Source: Exiguobacterium acetylicum | Lineage (GTDB): Bacteria; Bacillota; Bacilli; Exiguobacteriales; Exiguobacteriaceae | Assembly: GCF_019890935.1 (NCBI RefSeq) | Contig: NZ_CP082333.1 | Coordinates: forward strand, 1,948,001 to 2,012,000 | Direction of reading: 5' to 3' | DNA length: 64,000 nt | Part shown: piece after piece, positions 1 to 7,622 of the stretch | Layout: each line of letters begins with the position of its first letter | Numbering within the stretch: position 1 is the stretch's first letter | Translations under genes and position numbers: made by a program | Notes under the pieces: model-generated | Told to the model about the DNA's origin: nothing | The model's database searches: none | Seen by the model: only the letters and a program-made list of their open reading frames with translations

Positions 1-90
1 TTGTCCTGTCACTTTCAATCGGAAGACTGTTTTCGCAATGACCCAGACGACAAACCGGGCAATCCGGTAAATGGTATCTTGACGTTTCAT
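1..90 (-). CDS. plsC: N-terminus of a probable 1-acyl-glycerol-3-phosphate acyltransferase (partial)
   Basis: An open frame runs from an ATG at 90 to the window edge, giving about 30 residues: a short basic start, then a hydrophobic stretch (IARFVVWVIAKTVFRL) and the beginning of a KVTG segment. That is the usual look of the membrane-associated N-terminus of lysophosphatidic acid acyltransferases. The ATG overlaps the cmk stop codon (ATGA), with AGGGTG upstream as ribosome site, so translation is probably coupled to cmk. Following cmk, plsC is a common neighbour in Firmicutes. The catalytic HX4D motif lies outside the window, so the identity rests on context and is only probable. Confidence 0.55.
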   Translation of the reverse strand, partial: MKRQDTIYRIARFVVWVIAKTVFRLKVTGQ

Positions 91-761
91 TTTAGGACAC
101 CCTCTGCTAGCTCCATCAATCGGACGACGACTTCATCGATCGTCATCTCTGTCGTATCGAGATATAGTGCATCGTCAGCTTGGCGCAATGGCGAGACTTC
201 ACGCTCACTGTCGCGCTTATCACGCAGTGCGATTTCTTCTTGAAGAATCGCGATGTCACTGTTCATCCCACGCGCGATGTTTTCACGGTGTCTTCGAGCT
301 GCACGCTCTTCCACAGTTGCCGTCAAAAAGACTTTTAATTCTGCATCCGGCAATACGACTGTGCCGATATCACGTCCATCCATGACGATCCCGCCGTGTT
401 CAGCTAATTTCCGCTGTGCCGTGACGAGTGCAACCCGGACTTCTTTTTGACGAGCGACGAACGAGACATTATTCGTGATTTCGATGGAACGGATCGCATC
501 CGTCACTTCGCGATCACCAATAAAGACACGTTGCCCGTTTTCGCCTGGTGTTAAACGAATATCAAGCGATTTCATTAATTCTCCGAGCACTTCCCCATTG
601 TTGAGATCAAGGGATTGTTCAAGTGCTGCCAGCGTCACGGCCCGATACATGGCTCCTGTATCGATGTATACATAGTCAAGGCGCGCTGCCAATTGTTTTG
701 CGATCGTACTTTTCCCAGCACCCGCTGGTCCATCTAAAGCGATTTGAATCTTTTTCATCAT
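87..761 (-). CDS. cmk: Cytidylate kinase
   Basis: Cytosolic kinase that converts CMP and dCMP to the diphosphates with ATP, in pyrimidine salvage and nucleotide balance. At 224 aa it has the family length. The P-loop is near the start (LDGPAGAGKST, about residues 9-19), followed by the CMP-binding segment with YIDTGAMYRA. A conserved GRDIGTVVLPDA stretch lies near residue 130, and a basic RRHRE lid region follows. Two adjacent ATG codons (761 and 758) could both serve as start; the AAGGACAGG ribosome site does not decide between them. It is translationally coupled to the downstream acyltransferase and has its own likely promoter upstream. Confidence 0.96.
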   Translation of the reverse strand: MMKKIQIALDGPAGAGKSTIAKQLAARLDYVYIDTGAMYRAVTLAALEQSLDLNNGEVLGELMKSLDIRLTPGENGQRVFIGDREVTDAIRSIEITNNVSFVARQKEVRVALVTAQRKLAEHGGIVMDGRDIGTVVLPDAELKVFLTATVEERAARRHRENIARGMNSDIAILQEEIALRDKRDSEREVSPLRQADDALYLDTTEMTIDEVVVRLMELAEGVLK

Positions 762-780
762 CCATCCTGTCCTTCCATCT

Positions 781-799
781 TCCCTATGATTGATAGGGA
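781..799. repeat. Perfect inverted repeat in the cmk leader
   Basis: TCCCTAT and ATAGGGA are separated by five bases (GATTG). The repeat lies between the predicted cmk transcription start (about 811) and the start codon at 761. There is no T-tract after it, so it does not look like a terminator. It could be an operator or a 5' mRNA hairpin; the function is unknown. Confidence 0.5.
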
Positions 800-817
800 T
801 TCATTCTTCCGAACGTT

Positions 818-846
818 ATCATAGCAAAAAAATGCGGTCAGGTGAA
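818..846 (-). promoter_or_regulatory. Probable sigma-A promoter of cmk
   Basis: On the minus strand the -35 is TTCACC and the -10 is TATGAT, 17 bases apart, with a TGC extension before the -10. The -35 overlaps the last codons of the upstream PilZ gene, which stops at 838. Confidence 0.55.
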
Positions 847-1494
847 TGGATTCATGCCCCTTCTTGAACTTTTCATTTGCATTTGATAACAGTGACGCAA
901 TACAAGTTCGCGACTTCTGTCGGGAATCATCGTAAATTGGAATGCTAGTTCATATCGTTCTTCACGCCGATCAATTCGAACGAGTTCAGCGATGACATCT
1001 AACGTACTCGATATGCCCTCACCTGTAGGCAAAATGAATGTCATTTCCACCTCTTCCTCTTTTTGAACCGGTAATTGATCCGACAAGATCATCATCCCTC
1101 CAGCCGATAGATCGAGCGTCACCGTCGTAAACGGCTCGAAATGCGTTTTATGAGGGTGTACAGCGACATCGAGTATTTGCGGTACTCGAACGAACTGACG
1201 TCGTTGGATGCGTTCGATTTGATCATCCTTCGGTCGTTTCAAAGCATATCGTTGACCACGAAGTGGATCATTTTGTCGTTCGACGACGACCGTATCAAAT
1301 CCAAATAATTTGCCCTTTTCCTTAAAGAAATAAAATGAAACTTCTTCTTGCTCTGACAAGATGAATGTTTTGAGTGTCGCGACCTCACTCGGTGCTTCAA
1401 TCCAAATCAATCGATTCGTCACGGCCGTCACCTTTGAGCGACCTTGTCGATCCTCACTATTTGAAAGCATTACCAAATCCCCGATTTCCATCAT
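838..1494 (-). CDS. ypfA: PilZ-domain c-di-GMP-binding flagellar brake protein, YpfA type
   Basis: Cytoplasmic cyclic-di-GMP receptor. The 218 aa protein has an N-terminal YcgR-like beta domain (residues 1 to about 100) and a C-terminal PilZ domain. The domain shows the arginine motif RRQFVR at about residue 117 and a DLSAGGM motif about 30 residues later, together the standard c-di-GMP contacts (RxxxR and D/NxSxxG). In B. subtilis YpfA (DgrA) slows the flagellar motor through MotA, and this window carries much of a flagellar operon, so the same role is likely. AGGAG lies nine bases before the ATG at 1494. In B. subtilis the germination genes sleB and ypeB lie between this gene and prsW; they are missing here. 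Confidence 0.88.
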   Translation of the reverse strand: MMEIGDLVMLSNSEDRQGRSKVTAVTNRLIWIEAPSEVATLKTFILSEQEEVSFYFFKEKGKLFGFDTVVVERQNDPLRGQRYALKRPKDDQIERIQRRQFVRVPQILDVAVHPHKTHFEPFTTVTLDLSAGGMMILSDQLPVQKEEEVEMTFILPTGEGISSTLDVIAELVRIDRREERYELAFQFTMIPDRSRELVLRHCYQMQMKSSRRGMNPFT

Positions 1495-1513
1495 ACTACT
1501 TCGCTCCTACTCT

Positions 1514-2191
1514 CTATTCGATGCCATCTGAATGTTGTTTTTTTCGTTTGAATCGCCGATTTAAACGATTGGCACCTCGTACTTGAAATAATCCAATCGT
1601 CCATAAGATGACCATGAAGACGATTGGTAAAAAAGATATACCACCATTTTCCAATATTAACAAATTAAATAAGATATGCGCAAATACCGGAAGCGCAATC
1701 GAGAGGGACAACCAGCGATAAGGATGAGGCGAGAATTTCGCCATCCCCATGAAGAATCCCATGATGACCGCAAACAAAGCATGACCAGATACGGGTAAGA
1801 GTGCCCGAAACAGCATATGTTCGACTGTTCCATTCACCATCAGATATAAAATATTTTCAAGCGTTGCGAATCCAAGTGAACAGGCTACCGCGTAGATGAT
1901 TCCGTCGTAATAATCATTAAACCGTTGATGAATATAGACCGTATAAAAGACGACGAACCATTTGGCGAATTCTTCCGTAACGGCTGTTCGAATCAATTGC
2001 ACCTCTTCACGCCCACCAAATTCGGTCTGGACGATATAGTCGATGAACATCAAGGGAAAGACCAGTAAAATACCGAAAATGAAACTTCGAAGGATATAGC
2101 CGACTGGCTCCGACTCATGTTCGTGACGGAGATAAAAATAAGTTAGGAGTGCGATGCCTGGGGCAACTCCGGAGAAAACGATTTGAACCAC
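1514..2191 (-). CDS. prsW: Intramembrane metalloprotease PrsW
   Basis: Multi-pass membrane protein of about 225 aa. In Bacillus PrsW makes the first cut in the anti-sigma factor RsiW and so switches on sigma-W under envelope stress. It opens with a hydrophobic segment (SGVAPGIALLTYFYL), followed by an acidic EHESEP patch, several further membrane segments, the conserved TEEFAKW motif (glutamates at the active site) and a later histidine in a hydrophobic segment (VSGHALFAV). I chose the GTG at 2191 because AGGGGGAG precedes it and the product then matches the family N-terminus. The frame stays open upstream to 2347, but that extension is not hydrophobic and has no ribosome site. No rsiW-sigW pair is in the window. 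Confidence 0.87.
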   Translation of the reverse strand: MVQIVFSGVAPGIALLTYFYLRHEHESEPVGYILRSFIFGILLVFPLMFIDYIVQTEFGGREEVQLIRTAVTEEFAKWFVVFYTVYIHQRFNDYYDGIIYAVACSLGFATLENILYLMVNGTVEHMLFRALLPVSGHALFAVIMGFFMGMAKFSPHPYRWLSLSIALPVFAHILFNLLILENGGISFLPIVFMVILWTIGLFQVRGANRLNRRFKRKKQHSDGIE

Positions 2192-2259
2192 GCTTCCTCT
2201 CCCCCTTTCTTCCTCATTTATAAGAATAAAGGTTTCTTGGAAAAAAGAAAACGTCCTCG

Positions 2260-2287
2260 TTGTTTCAAGAGGGAAAAAGGTTACAAT
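2260..2287 (+). promoter_or_regulatory. Probable promoter of the asparaginase gene
   Basis: TTGTTT and TACAAT are separated by 16 bases, 73 bases before the ATG at 2360. It lies in the divergent gap between prsW and ansA. Confidence 0.5.
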
Positions 2288-2359
2288 ATGGGAGAACGAA
2301 TCGAATCCGTCATAGAAAGTAGGTGAAGGTCTTCTGTCTGTAGACAAGGACCCTTTAGC

Positions 2360-3328
2360 ATGAAATCATTATTACTCATTCATACAGGTGGAACGATCGC
2401 CATGGCACAGGATCATGCTGGTCATGTCCTACCAAACGATATCAATCCACTCGACGCCTCACTCCCGCGTGCAACAGATATTGCCAACATTACGACGCGT
2501 CACTTCGCAAACTTACCTTCTCCGCATATGACACCTGACATCATGTTACGTCTAGCCCATTTCATCGAGAGTGAGCTCAAGAAGGAACATTACGACGGCG
2601 TCGTCATCACTCACGGAACGGACACACTGGAAGAGACGGCTTATTTCTTACATTTGACGCTTGGTGCACCTGTTCCGATCGTTTTGACAGGAGCCATGCG
2701 TTCTTCCAATGAGGTCGGATCCGATGGTGAGTTTAATCTGATTACGGCACTTCGTGTCGCTGTCAGTGAAGCTGCGCGCGGAAAAGGTGTCCTCGTCGTC
2801 TTCAACGGAGAAATCCATTCGGCATTCAACGTCACAAAAACGCATACGTCATCCGTCGATACATTCAAATCCGTTCATTTCGGAAATCTTGGGATGGTAA
2901 CGAAGGATCATGTCTACTTATTCAATACACCGCTCTTGAAACAAACACATATGGTGACTTCGCTTTCAAAACGGGTCGCTGTTCTTAAAGTCTATGCCGG
3001 TATGGAGCCCGACCTATTACTTGCTGTGAAACAACTTGGCTATGATGGGCTCGTTCTTGAAGTTCTTGGTCAAGGGAATGTACCACCAAGCCTCGTGGAT
3101 GCCATCGCTGAATTGATTTCCGTCATGCCGATCGTCATCGTCAGCCGTTGTTTCAACGGAATCGTTCAAGACGTCTACGGATATACGGGTGGCGGACAAC
3201 AATTAAAAGAACTCGGCGTCATTTTCTCGAATGGACTGAATTCACAAAAAGCGCGGCTTAAACTGATGGTCGAACTCGAAATCGATGCCTCACAACTAGA
3301 ACTCGAAGAATCATTCCGCGTTGAATAA
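2360..3328 (+). CDS. ansA: Type I L-asparaginase
   Basis: Cytosolic hydrolase that converts L-asparagine to aspartate and ammonia. The 322 aa length fits the short bacterial type I enzymes. Both catalytic threonine motifs are present: HTGGTIAM near residue 8 and THGTDTLEETAYFL near residue 85. There is no signal peptide, which argues against the periplasmic type II form. It is the only plus-strand gene in the first 11 kb, with its own promoter and a strong terminator behind it, so it is a monocistronic unit set in an otherwise minus-strand block. It occupies roughly the place held by sleB-ypeB-prsW in B. subtilis, which suggests local rearrangement. Confidence 0.93.
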   Translation: MKSLLLIHTGGTIAMAQDHAGHVLPNDINPLDASLPRATDIANITTRHFANLPSPHMTPDIMLRLAHFIESELKKEHYDGVVITHGTDTLEETAYFLHLTLGAPVPIVLTGAMRSSNEVGSDGEFNLITALRVAVSEAARGKGVLVVFNGEIHSAFNVTKTHTSSVDTFKSVHFGNLGMVTKDHVYLFNTPLLKQTHMVTSLSKRVAVLKVYAGMEPDLLLAVKQLGYDGLVLEVLGQGNVPPSLVDAIAELISVMPIVIVSRCFNGIVQDVYGYTGGGQQLKELGVIFSNGLNSQKARLKLMVELEIDASQLELEESFRVE

Positions 3329-3333
3329 ATGAA

Positions 3334-3380
3334 AAAAACCTCTTGATTCGGAAATTCATCTTCCAAATCAAGAGGTTTTG
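3334..3380. terminator. Bidirectional intrinsic terminator between ansA and bdr
   Basis: The arms AAAACCTCTTGATTCGGAA and TTCCAAATCAAGAGGTTTT form a long stem with one mismatch. A run of A on the left and T on the right let it serve both converging genes. Confidence 0.85.
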
Positions 3381-3381
3381 T

Positions 3382-4371
3382 TTAGGCTTGTATCGATGCA
3401 CCACGTAGCCGTTCAACGAGATGGTTGGCAATGCTTGCACCGTGAAAACGTCCATTTTCAATAAATATTTTATTGGCATCATATCCTGCTGCAACGACAC
3501 CTGCGATGTAGATGCCCGAGACATTCGACTCCATCGTCTCTTCGTCGTGACTTGGAATACCTGTTTTACGATCAATCGTAATGCCTGTGTCAGCGAACAA
3601 TCCGACATCGGGTGTGTAACCTGTCATCGCAAAAACAAAATCAGCACGGACGGTCTGTTTATCTCCATCTATTTGATAAACGACCTCTTGCTCCGTAATT
3701 TCTTCGATTGACGCCCCAAAAATCATCTTGACCTTTTCCGAACGAACGAGAGATTCGAAGTTCGGCAACACCCATGGTTTGATGGATGGACTATACTCCG
3801 GTCCACGGTAAAGGACGGTCACACGTGCTCCCGCTTTTTCAAGTTCAATCGCTGCATCAACGCTCGAGTTTTTCCCACCGATAACGACGACATCTTGATC
3901 AAAATACGGATGTCCTTCCGTAAAGTAGTGCGAGACATGAGGTAATTCCTCTCCAGGAACATCCATTCGGTTTGGTAAACCATAATAACCTGTCGCAAGC
4001 ACGACGGAGCGAGCTTCTCGGCTTCTTTTTTCCCCAGAACGCTCCGAGTGGATGATAAAATGATCCGCTTGACGTTCAATCCGCTCGACCGTCTCAAACG
4101 GACGAATCGTCAATTGTTTTCGTTTGACGACTTCTCGATAATAGACGAGCGCGTCGAGACGTCGCGGTTTTAATTCTTTATTGATGAACGGTACACCACC
4201 AATTTCTAACTTCTCACTACTTGAAAAGAACGTTTGATGCGTCGGATAACGATAGATCGCTTCGACGATATTTCCCTTTTCGAGCACTTCGACGTCCAGT
4301 CCCCGATCTTGCATTTCGATCGCTGCCGATAACCCACACGGTCCTGCACCGATTACGATACAATCTAACAT
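3382..4371 (-). CDS. bdr: Bacillithiol-disulfide reductase, YpdA family
   Basis: FAD- and NADPH-dependent oxidoreductase of 329 aa. In Firmicutes YpdA/Bdr reduces bacillithiol disulfide and keeps the low-molecular-weight thiol pool reduced. The FAD-binding GAGPCGL motif is at residues 8-14 and the second dinucleotide motif is VIGGKNSSVDAA in the middle. The C-terminus carries the ATG-like GYTPDVG and an IYIAGVVAAGYDANKIFIENG segment typical of this group. It lacks the CxxC of thioredoxin reductases, as expected for YpdA. GAGGAG precedes the ATG. In B. subtilis it also lies next to gudB and prsW. Confidence 0.88.
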   Translation of the reverse strand: MLDCIVIGAGPCGLSAAIEMQDRGLDVEVLEKGNIVEAIYRYPTHQTFFSSSEKLEIGGVPFINKELKPRRLDALVYYREVVKRKQLTIRPFETVERIERQADHFIIHSERSGEKRSREARSVVLATGYYGLPNRMDVPGEELPHVSHYFTEGHPYFDQDVVVIGGKNSSVDAAIELEKAGARVTVLYRGPEYSPSIKPWVLPNFESLVRSEKVKMIFGASIEEITEQEVVYQIDGDKQTVRADFVFAMTGYTPDVGLFADTGITIDRKTGIPSHDEETMESNVSGIYIAGVVAAGYDANKIFIENGRFHGASIANHLVERLRGASIQA

Positions 4372-4443
4372 TCGAATATCTCCTCTTCCGGTTGCTTTTT
4401 TTATATCTTAGCAAATCTCTACCATAGACGAAAGAAATTGCAA

Positions 4444-4486
4444 TGCAAAACGCCCGCTCTTCGCAAAGAAGAAGCGGACGTTCATT
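4444..4486 (-). terminator. Terminator of the glutamate dehydrogenase gene
   Basis: Read on the minus strand, AACGTCCGCTTCTTC pairs with GAAGAGCGGGCGTT across a TTTGC loop, with one bulge, followed by TTTGC. It lies directly after the stop at 4493. Confidence 0.7.
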
Positions 4487-4492
4487 ATCATA

Positions 4493-5758
4493 TTAGACCC
4501 AACCACGGAAACGAGATGCTTCCGCCATCTTCCGGACACCTACCATATAAGCGGCAAGTCGCATGTCGACATTACGCGTCTGCGCTGTCTGATAGACTTG
4601 GTTGAACGAGTTCACGAGTACTTTTTCAAGTTTCTCGTGTACTTCCTCTTCCGTCCAGTAATACCCTTGGTTGTTTTGGACCCATTCGAAGTAAGAAACC
4701 GTTACGCCACCGCTCGAAGCAAGAACATCCGGAACGATCAGGATGTCACGTTCAGCAAGAATTTTCGTCGCTTCGTTCGTCGTCGGACCGTTAGCCGCTT
4801 CAACGACGATCGCTGCTTTGATATCGTGCGCATTGTCTTCTGTAATTTGATTCTCGATTGCTGCCGGGACAAGAATATCACATTCAAGTTCAAGCAACTC
4901 TTTATTCGAGATCGTATTTTTGAACAATGTCGTCACGGTACCGAACGAGTCACGACGATCGAGTAGATATGGAATATCGAGACCGTTTGGATCATGGAGT
5001 GCTCCGTACGCATCGCTGATCGCGATGACTTTTGCACCTAAATCATACATGAATTTCGATAAGAAACTTCCGGCGTTGCCGAATCCTTGAACGACGACAC
5101 GTGCGCCTTCGAGCGAGATACCCTTTTTAGCAGCCGCTTCCCGAATCATGATTGCGACACCTTTCGCCGTCGCTGTCTCACGACCGTGTGAGCCACCGAG
5201 GACGAGCGGTTTCCCTGTAATGAAACCAGGTGAGTTGAATTCATCGATTCGACTGTATTCGTCCATCATCCATGCCATGATTTGCGAGTTCGTGAAGACG
5301 TCAGGTGCTGGAATATCCTTCGTCGGTCCAACGATTTGACTGATCGCACGGACATATCCACGGCTGAGACGTTCGATTTCACGGAAGCTCATTTCACGTG
5401 GATCACAGATGATTCCGCCTTTACCGCCGCCGTATGGTAAGTCAACGATACCTGCCTTTAGACTCATCCAGACGGATAATGCTTTGACTTCAACTTCCGT
5501 CACGTTCGGGTGGAAGCGAATTCCACCTTTCGTTGGTCCAACGGCATCGTTATGTTGCGCACGATATCCTGTGAAGATTTTTGTCGAACCATCATCCATC
5601 CGTACCGGAATCCGGACTGTCAACATCCGGAGTGGTTCTTTAAGTAATTCGTACATCTCGTCTGGATAACCAAGTTTCCCTAGTGCCTCCTTGACGATTT
5701 CTTGTGTCGCTTCCAGTACGTTCTTGCGGTGATTCGCATGTTGTTGGTCAGTGATCAT
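4493..5758 (-). CDS. gudB: NAD-dependent glutamate dehydrogenase
   Basis: Hexameric cytosolic enzyme that deaminates glutamate to 2-oxoglutarate and ammonia, linking nitrogen and carbon metabolism. The product of 421 aa is close to B. subtilis GudB/RocG over its whole length: [11 protein letters not shown], the catalytic-lysine region [28 protein letters not shown] and the NAD-binding [11 protein letters not shown]. The start at 5758 has GGGGAGG nine bases upstream. The in-frame ATG at 5785 would add nine residues but has no properly spaced ribosome site. The name gudB rather than rocG is taken from synteny (ypdA on one side, ypbH-recS on the other). A cre-like site in the upstream gap suggests CcpA control, which in Bacillus acts on rocG. 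Confidence 0.93.
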   Translation of the reverse strand: MITDQQHANHRKNVLEATQEIVKEALGKLGYPDEMYELLKEPLRMLTVRIPVRMDDGSTKIFTGYRAQHNDAVGPTKGGIRFHPNVTEVEVKALSVWMSLKAGIVDLPYGGGKGGIICDPREMSFREIERLSRGYVRAISQIVGPTKDIPAPDVFTNSQIMAWMMDEYSRIDEFNSPGFITGKPLVLGGSHGRETATAKGVAIMIREAAAKKGISLEGARVVVQGFGNAGSFLSKFMYDLGAKVIAISDAYGALHDPNGLDIPYLLDRRDSFGTVTTLFKNTISNKELLELECDILVPAAIENQITEDNAHDIKAAIVVEAANGPTTNEATKILAERDILIVPDVLASSGGVTVSYFEWVQNNQGYYWTEEEVHEKLEKVLVNSFNQVYQTAQTRNVDMRLAAYMVGVRKMAEASRFRGWV

Positions 5759-5813
5759 TCCAACGTTCCTCCCCATAAGTGGCATCCCCTATGCCGTTTC
5801 CTTGTTCGGATAA

Positions 5814-5819
5814 AGTATA
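5814..5819 (-). promoter_or_regulatory. Possible -10 element for gudB
   Basis: TATACT on the minus strand, 56 bases before the start at 5758. No convincing -35 was found at the expected distance (TTTCAT at 17 bases), so this is tentative and may need an activator. Confidence 0.35.
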
Positions 5820-5858
5820 CTCTTTTCTCGAACGTAATGAAAGGGGTTACGCCTATAT

Positions 5859-5874
5859 TTGTAAGCGCTTTCTC
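5859..5874 (+). promoter_or_regulatory. CcpA catabolite-responsive element (cre) upstream of gudB
   Basis: TTGTAAGCGCTTTCTC matches the cre consensus WTGNAANCGNWNNCW at every defined position. It sits in the gap between ddl and gudB, about 40 bases upstream of the gudB -10 candidate. Confidence 0.6.
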
Positions 5875-5892
5875 ACTTCTTTTCCTAGGATA

Positions 5893-6837
5893 TCATTGAT
5901 TTTGTTGTTTTGTTTGACGATGTCGTTCGATCGCCAGTTCCATGAAATATTCGACCAATTCCGGATATTCGATTCCCACTGCTCGTGCACCGTCCGGGAA
6001 TAAACTTGTCGAAGTCATACCAGGAAGTGTATTCGTTTCCAAGATGACTGGATTTCCGGATTCCGGCACGAGGAAATCAGATCGCGAGTATCCTGCACAG
6101 CCAAGTACTTGATGCGCTTTAACAGCCCATTCTTGAAGTTTTTCTGTCGTTGCTTCATCCAGCTCAGCAGGACAAATATGCTCCGAACCTCCGATGGCAT
6201 ATTTGGATTCATAGTCATAAAAGGCGTTCTTCGGAATGATCTCGATAACAGGTAGTGCTTTTTCTGCCCCTTTATGACCGACGACAGGGACTGTCACTTC
6301 ACGTCCTTTAATGAACTGTTCGACAAGCACTGCATCGTCCGCTTCAAAGGCTTTCGCGATTCCTTCACGTAACATCGTCTCATCTTGAGCAATCGTCAAT
6401 CCGTTTGATGAGCCTTCTTGTGCTGGTTTGACGACACAAGGAAATTGACCATTCCACTCTGCGATTTTTGCTTCGATATCATCTCCACGCTCTAACAGCA
6501 CATCACGGGCGATTGTAATGCCTGCTTTATCAAAGTGAACTTTCGAACGTGCCTTATCCATCGCAAGCGCTGACGCTAAAACACCTGAACCTGTATATGG
6601 AATGTCTGCCAGTTCAAGCAATGCTTGTACGCGTCCATCTTCACCAATTTTCCCGTGAAGAGCGATGACAGCCACATCTACATCCAGCTGGAAGAGTTCA
6701 TGCGCTTGATCAGGGTGGAAATCAACAGCCGTGACCTCATGCCCTTTACTGTTTAATGCTTCCATGATCGACTTTCCACTGTTTAATGAAACCTCCCGTT
6801 CTCCTGAAGTCCCACCGTATAATACTGCCACTTTCAT
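5893..6837 (-). CDS. ddl: D-alanine--D-alanine ligase
   Basis: ATP-grasp enzyme that makes the D-Ala-D-Ala dipeptide for peptidoglycan precursors in the cytosol. The 314 aa protein starts with VAVLYGGTSGEREVSLNSG, has the ATP-grasp lysine region (PCVVKPAQEGSSNGL) and ends the catalytic core with ILETNTLPGMTSTSLFP. A tyrosine lies in the omega-loop region (FYDYESKYA), as in D-Ala-D-Ala rather than D-Ala-D-lactate ligases. The ribosome site GGAG precedes the ATG. It is not at this position in B. subtilis, so it is an insertion relative to that backbone; other cell-wall genes in the window (murE, Fem-type, M15 peptidase) are 17 kb away. Confidence 0.93.
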   Translation of the reverse strand: MKVAVLYGGTSGEREVSLNSGKSIMEALNSKGHEVTAVDFHPDQAHELFQLDVDVAVIALHGKIGEDGRVQALLELADIPYTGSGVLASALAMDKARSKVHFDKAGITIARDVLLERGDDIEAKIAEWNGQFPCVVKPAQEGSSNGLTIAQDETMLREGIAKAFEADDAVLVEQFIKGREVTVPVVGHKGAEKALPVIEIIPKNAFYDYESKYAIGGSEHICPAELDEATTEKLQEWAVKAHQVLGCAGYSRSDFLVPESGNPVILETNTLPGMTSTSLFPDGARAVGIEYPELVEYFMELAIERHRQTKQQNQ

Positions 6838-6929
6838 CCTACTTCACTCCTTCTTCTTACGTTCAATGATTATCATACCATCCTTCTGACGATGAAAAAA
6901 TACAAAATGGTGCCACTTCCAGCAGAAGA

Positions 6930-6972
6930 CAAAAGGTGCGGCATCCCCCTATGAGGGAATGTCGCACCTGAT
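6930..6972 (-). terminator. Terminator of the MecA/YpbH gene
   Basis: AGGTGCGACATTCCCT pairs with AGGGGGATGCCGCACCT (read on the minus strand) and is followed by TTTTGTCTTC. Confidence 0.8.
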
Positions 6973-6975
6973 GTT

Positions 6976-7566
6976 TTACATATTAAACTGTTCAGCTATC
7001 GTTGCGACGGCATGTTCGGCCTGAATTGTTTTCCCATACTCCGCCATGACAAGTGGACTTTTGGGGCTCGGTTCACCGTATTCAGACAAAATCGTCGTCA
7101 CCGTCTGCTCGAGCGCCTCATTCATTCGTTCTTGGAAATAGAGATAATAGCTTCCCTCGAAGAAGTAGAGGCTACCACCTGTCTCTGTCCGAGGCATATG
7201 TCGCAATAATCCATGACTCGCTTGAATGACGTCTTCTAGCGATTGTAGAGCATATAAGACGTGATGGACGATATCAACTGTCATACGGATTTCGACTTGA
7301 TCGAACTCCTCGTTCACCTCTTCTGGCAAATCGCCTTCACGACGTACATCAACGAGCATCCCGTCATTCGGAAAGAATGTAACGAAAAATTCGAGTGTTC
7401 CCGCTGCTTGAAAACCAAAATTCGATTCGGCTTCTTCTAATAGATTACGCAATAAAGCTTGTCCCTTCCCGACAGCCAACGTTTCTGGTCGAACGTCGTG
7501 AAGCGATAACTCCTGCTTTGTGATGAAGACACGAAGGTGTCCTTGTTTCATTTGTTCAAACCTCAT
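6976..7566 (-). CDS. Adaptor protein of the MecA family, YpbH-like
   Basis: A 196 aa adaptor that probably delivers substrates to the ClpC-ClpP protease. The N-terminal part (MRFEQMKQGHLRVFITKQEL) and the C-terminal domain (EDVIQ..., then YYLYF and ILSEYGEPSP..MAEYGKTIQAEHAV) follow the two-domain MecA/YpbH layout: an N-terminal substrate-binding region, an acidic linker around residues 95-105, and a C-terminal ClpC-binding domain. The gene order next to recS and gudB matches ypbH of B. subtilis, so I favour YpbH over MecA proper. The ATG at 7566 has GGAGG seven bases upstream; an earlier in-frame TTG at 7584 covers that ribosome site and is not the start. Confidence 0.8.
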   Translation of the reverse strand: MRFEQMKQGHLRVFITKQELSLHDVRPETLAVGKGQALLRNLLEEAESNFGFQAAGTLEFFVTFFPNDGMLVDVRREGDLPEEVNEEFDQVEIRMTVDIVHHVLYALQSLEDVIQASHGLLRHMPRTETGGSLYFFEGSYYLYFQERMNEALEQTVTTILSEYGEPSPKSPLVMAEYGKTIQAEHAVATIAEQFNM

Positions 7567-7622
7567 ATAGACTCCTCCAGTCAAAACCGGAAACCTGATG
7601 TCTCCGTTCGCTATGAATCATA

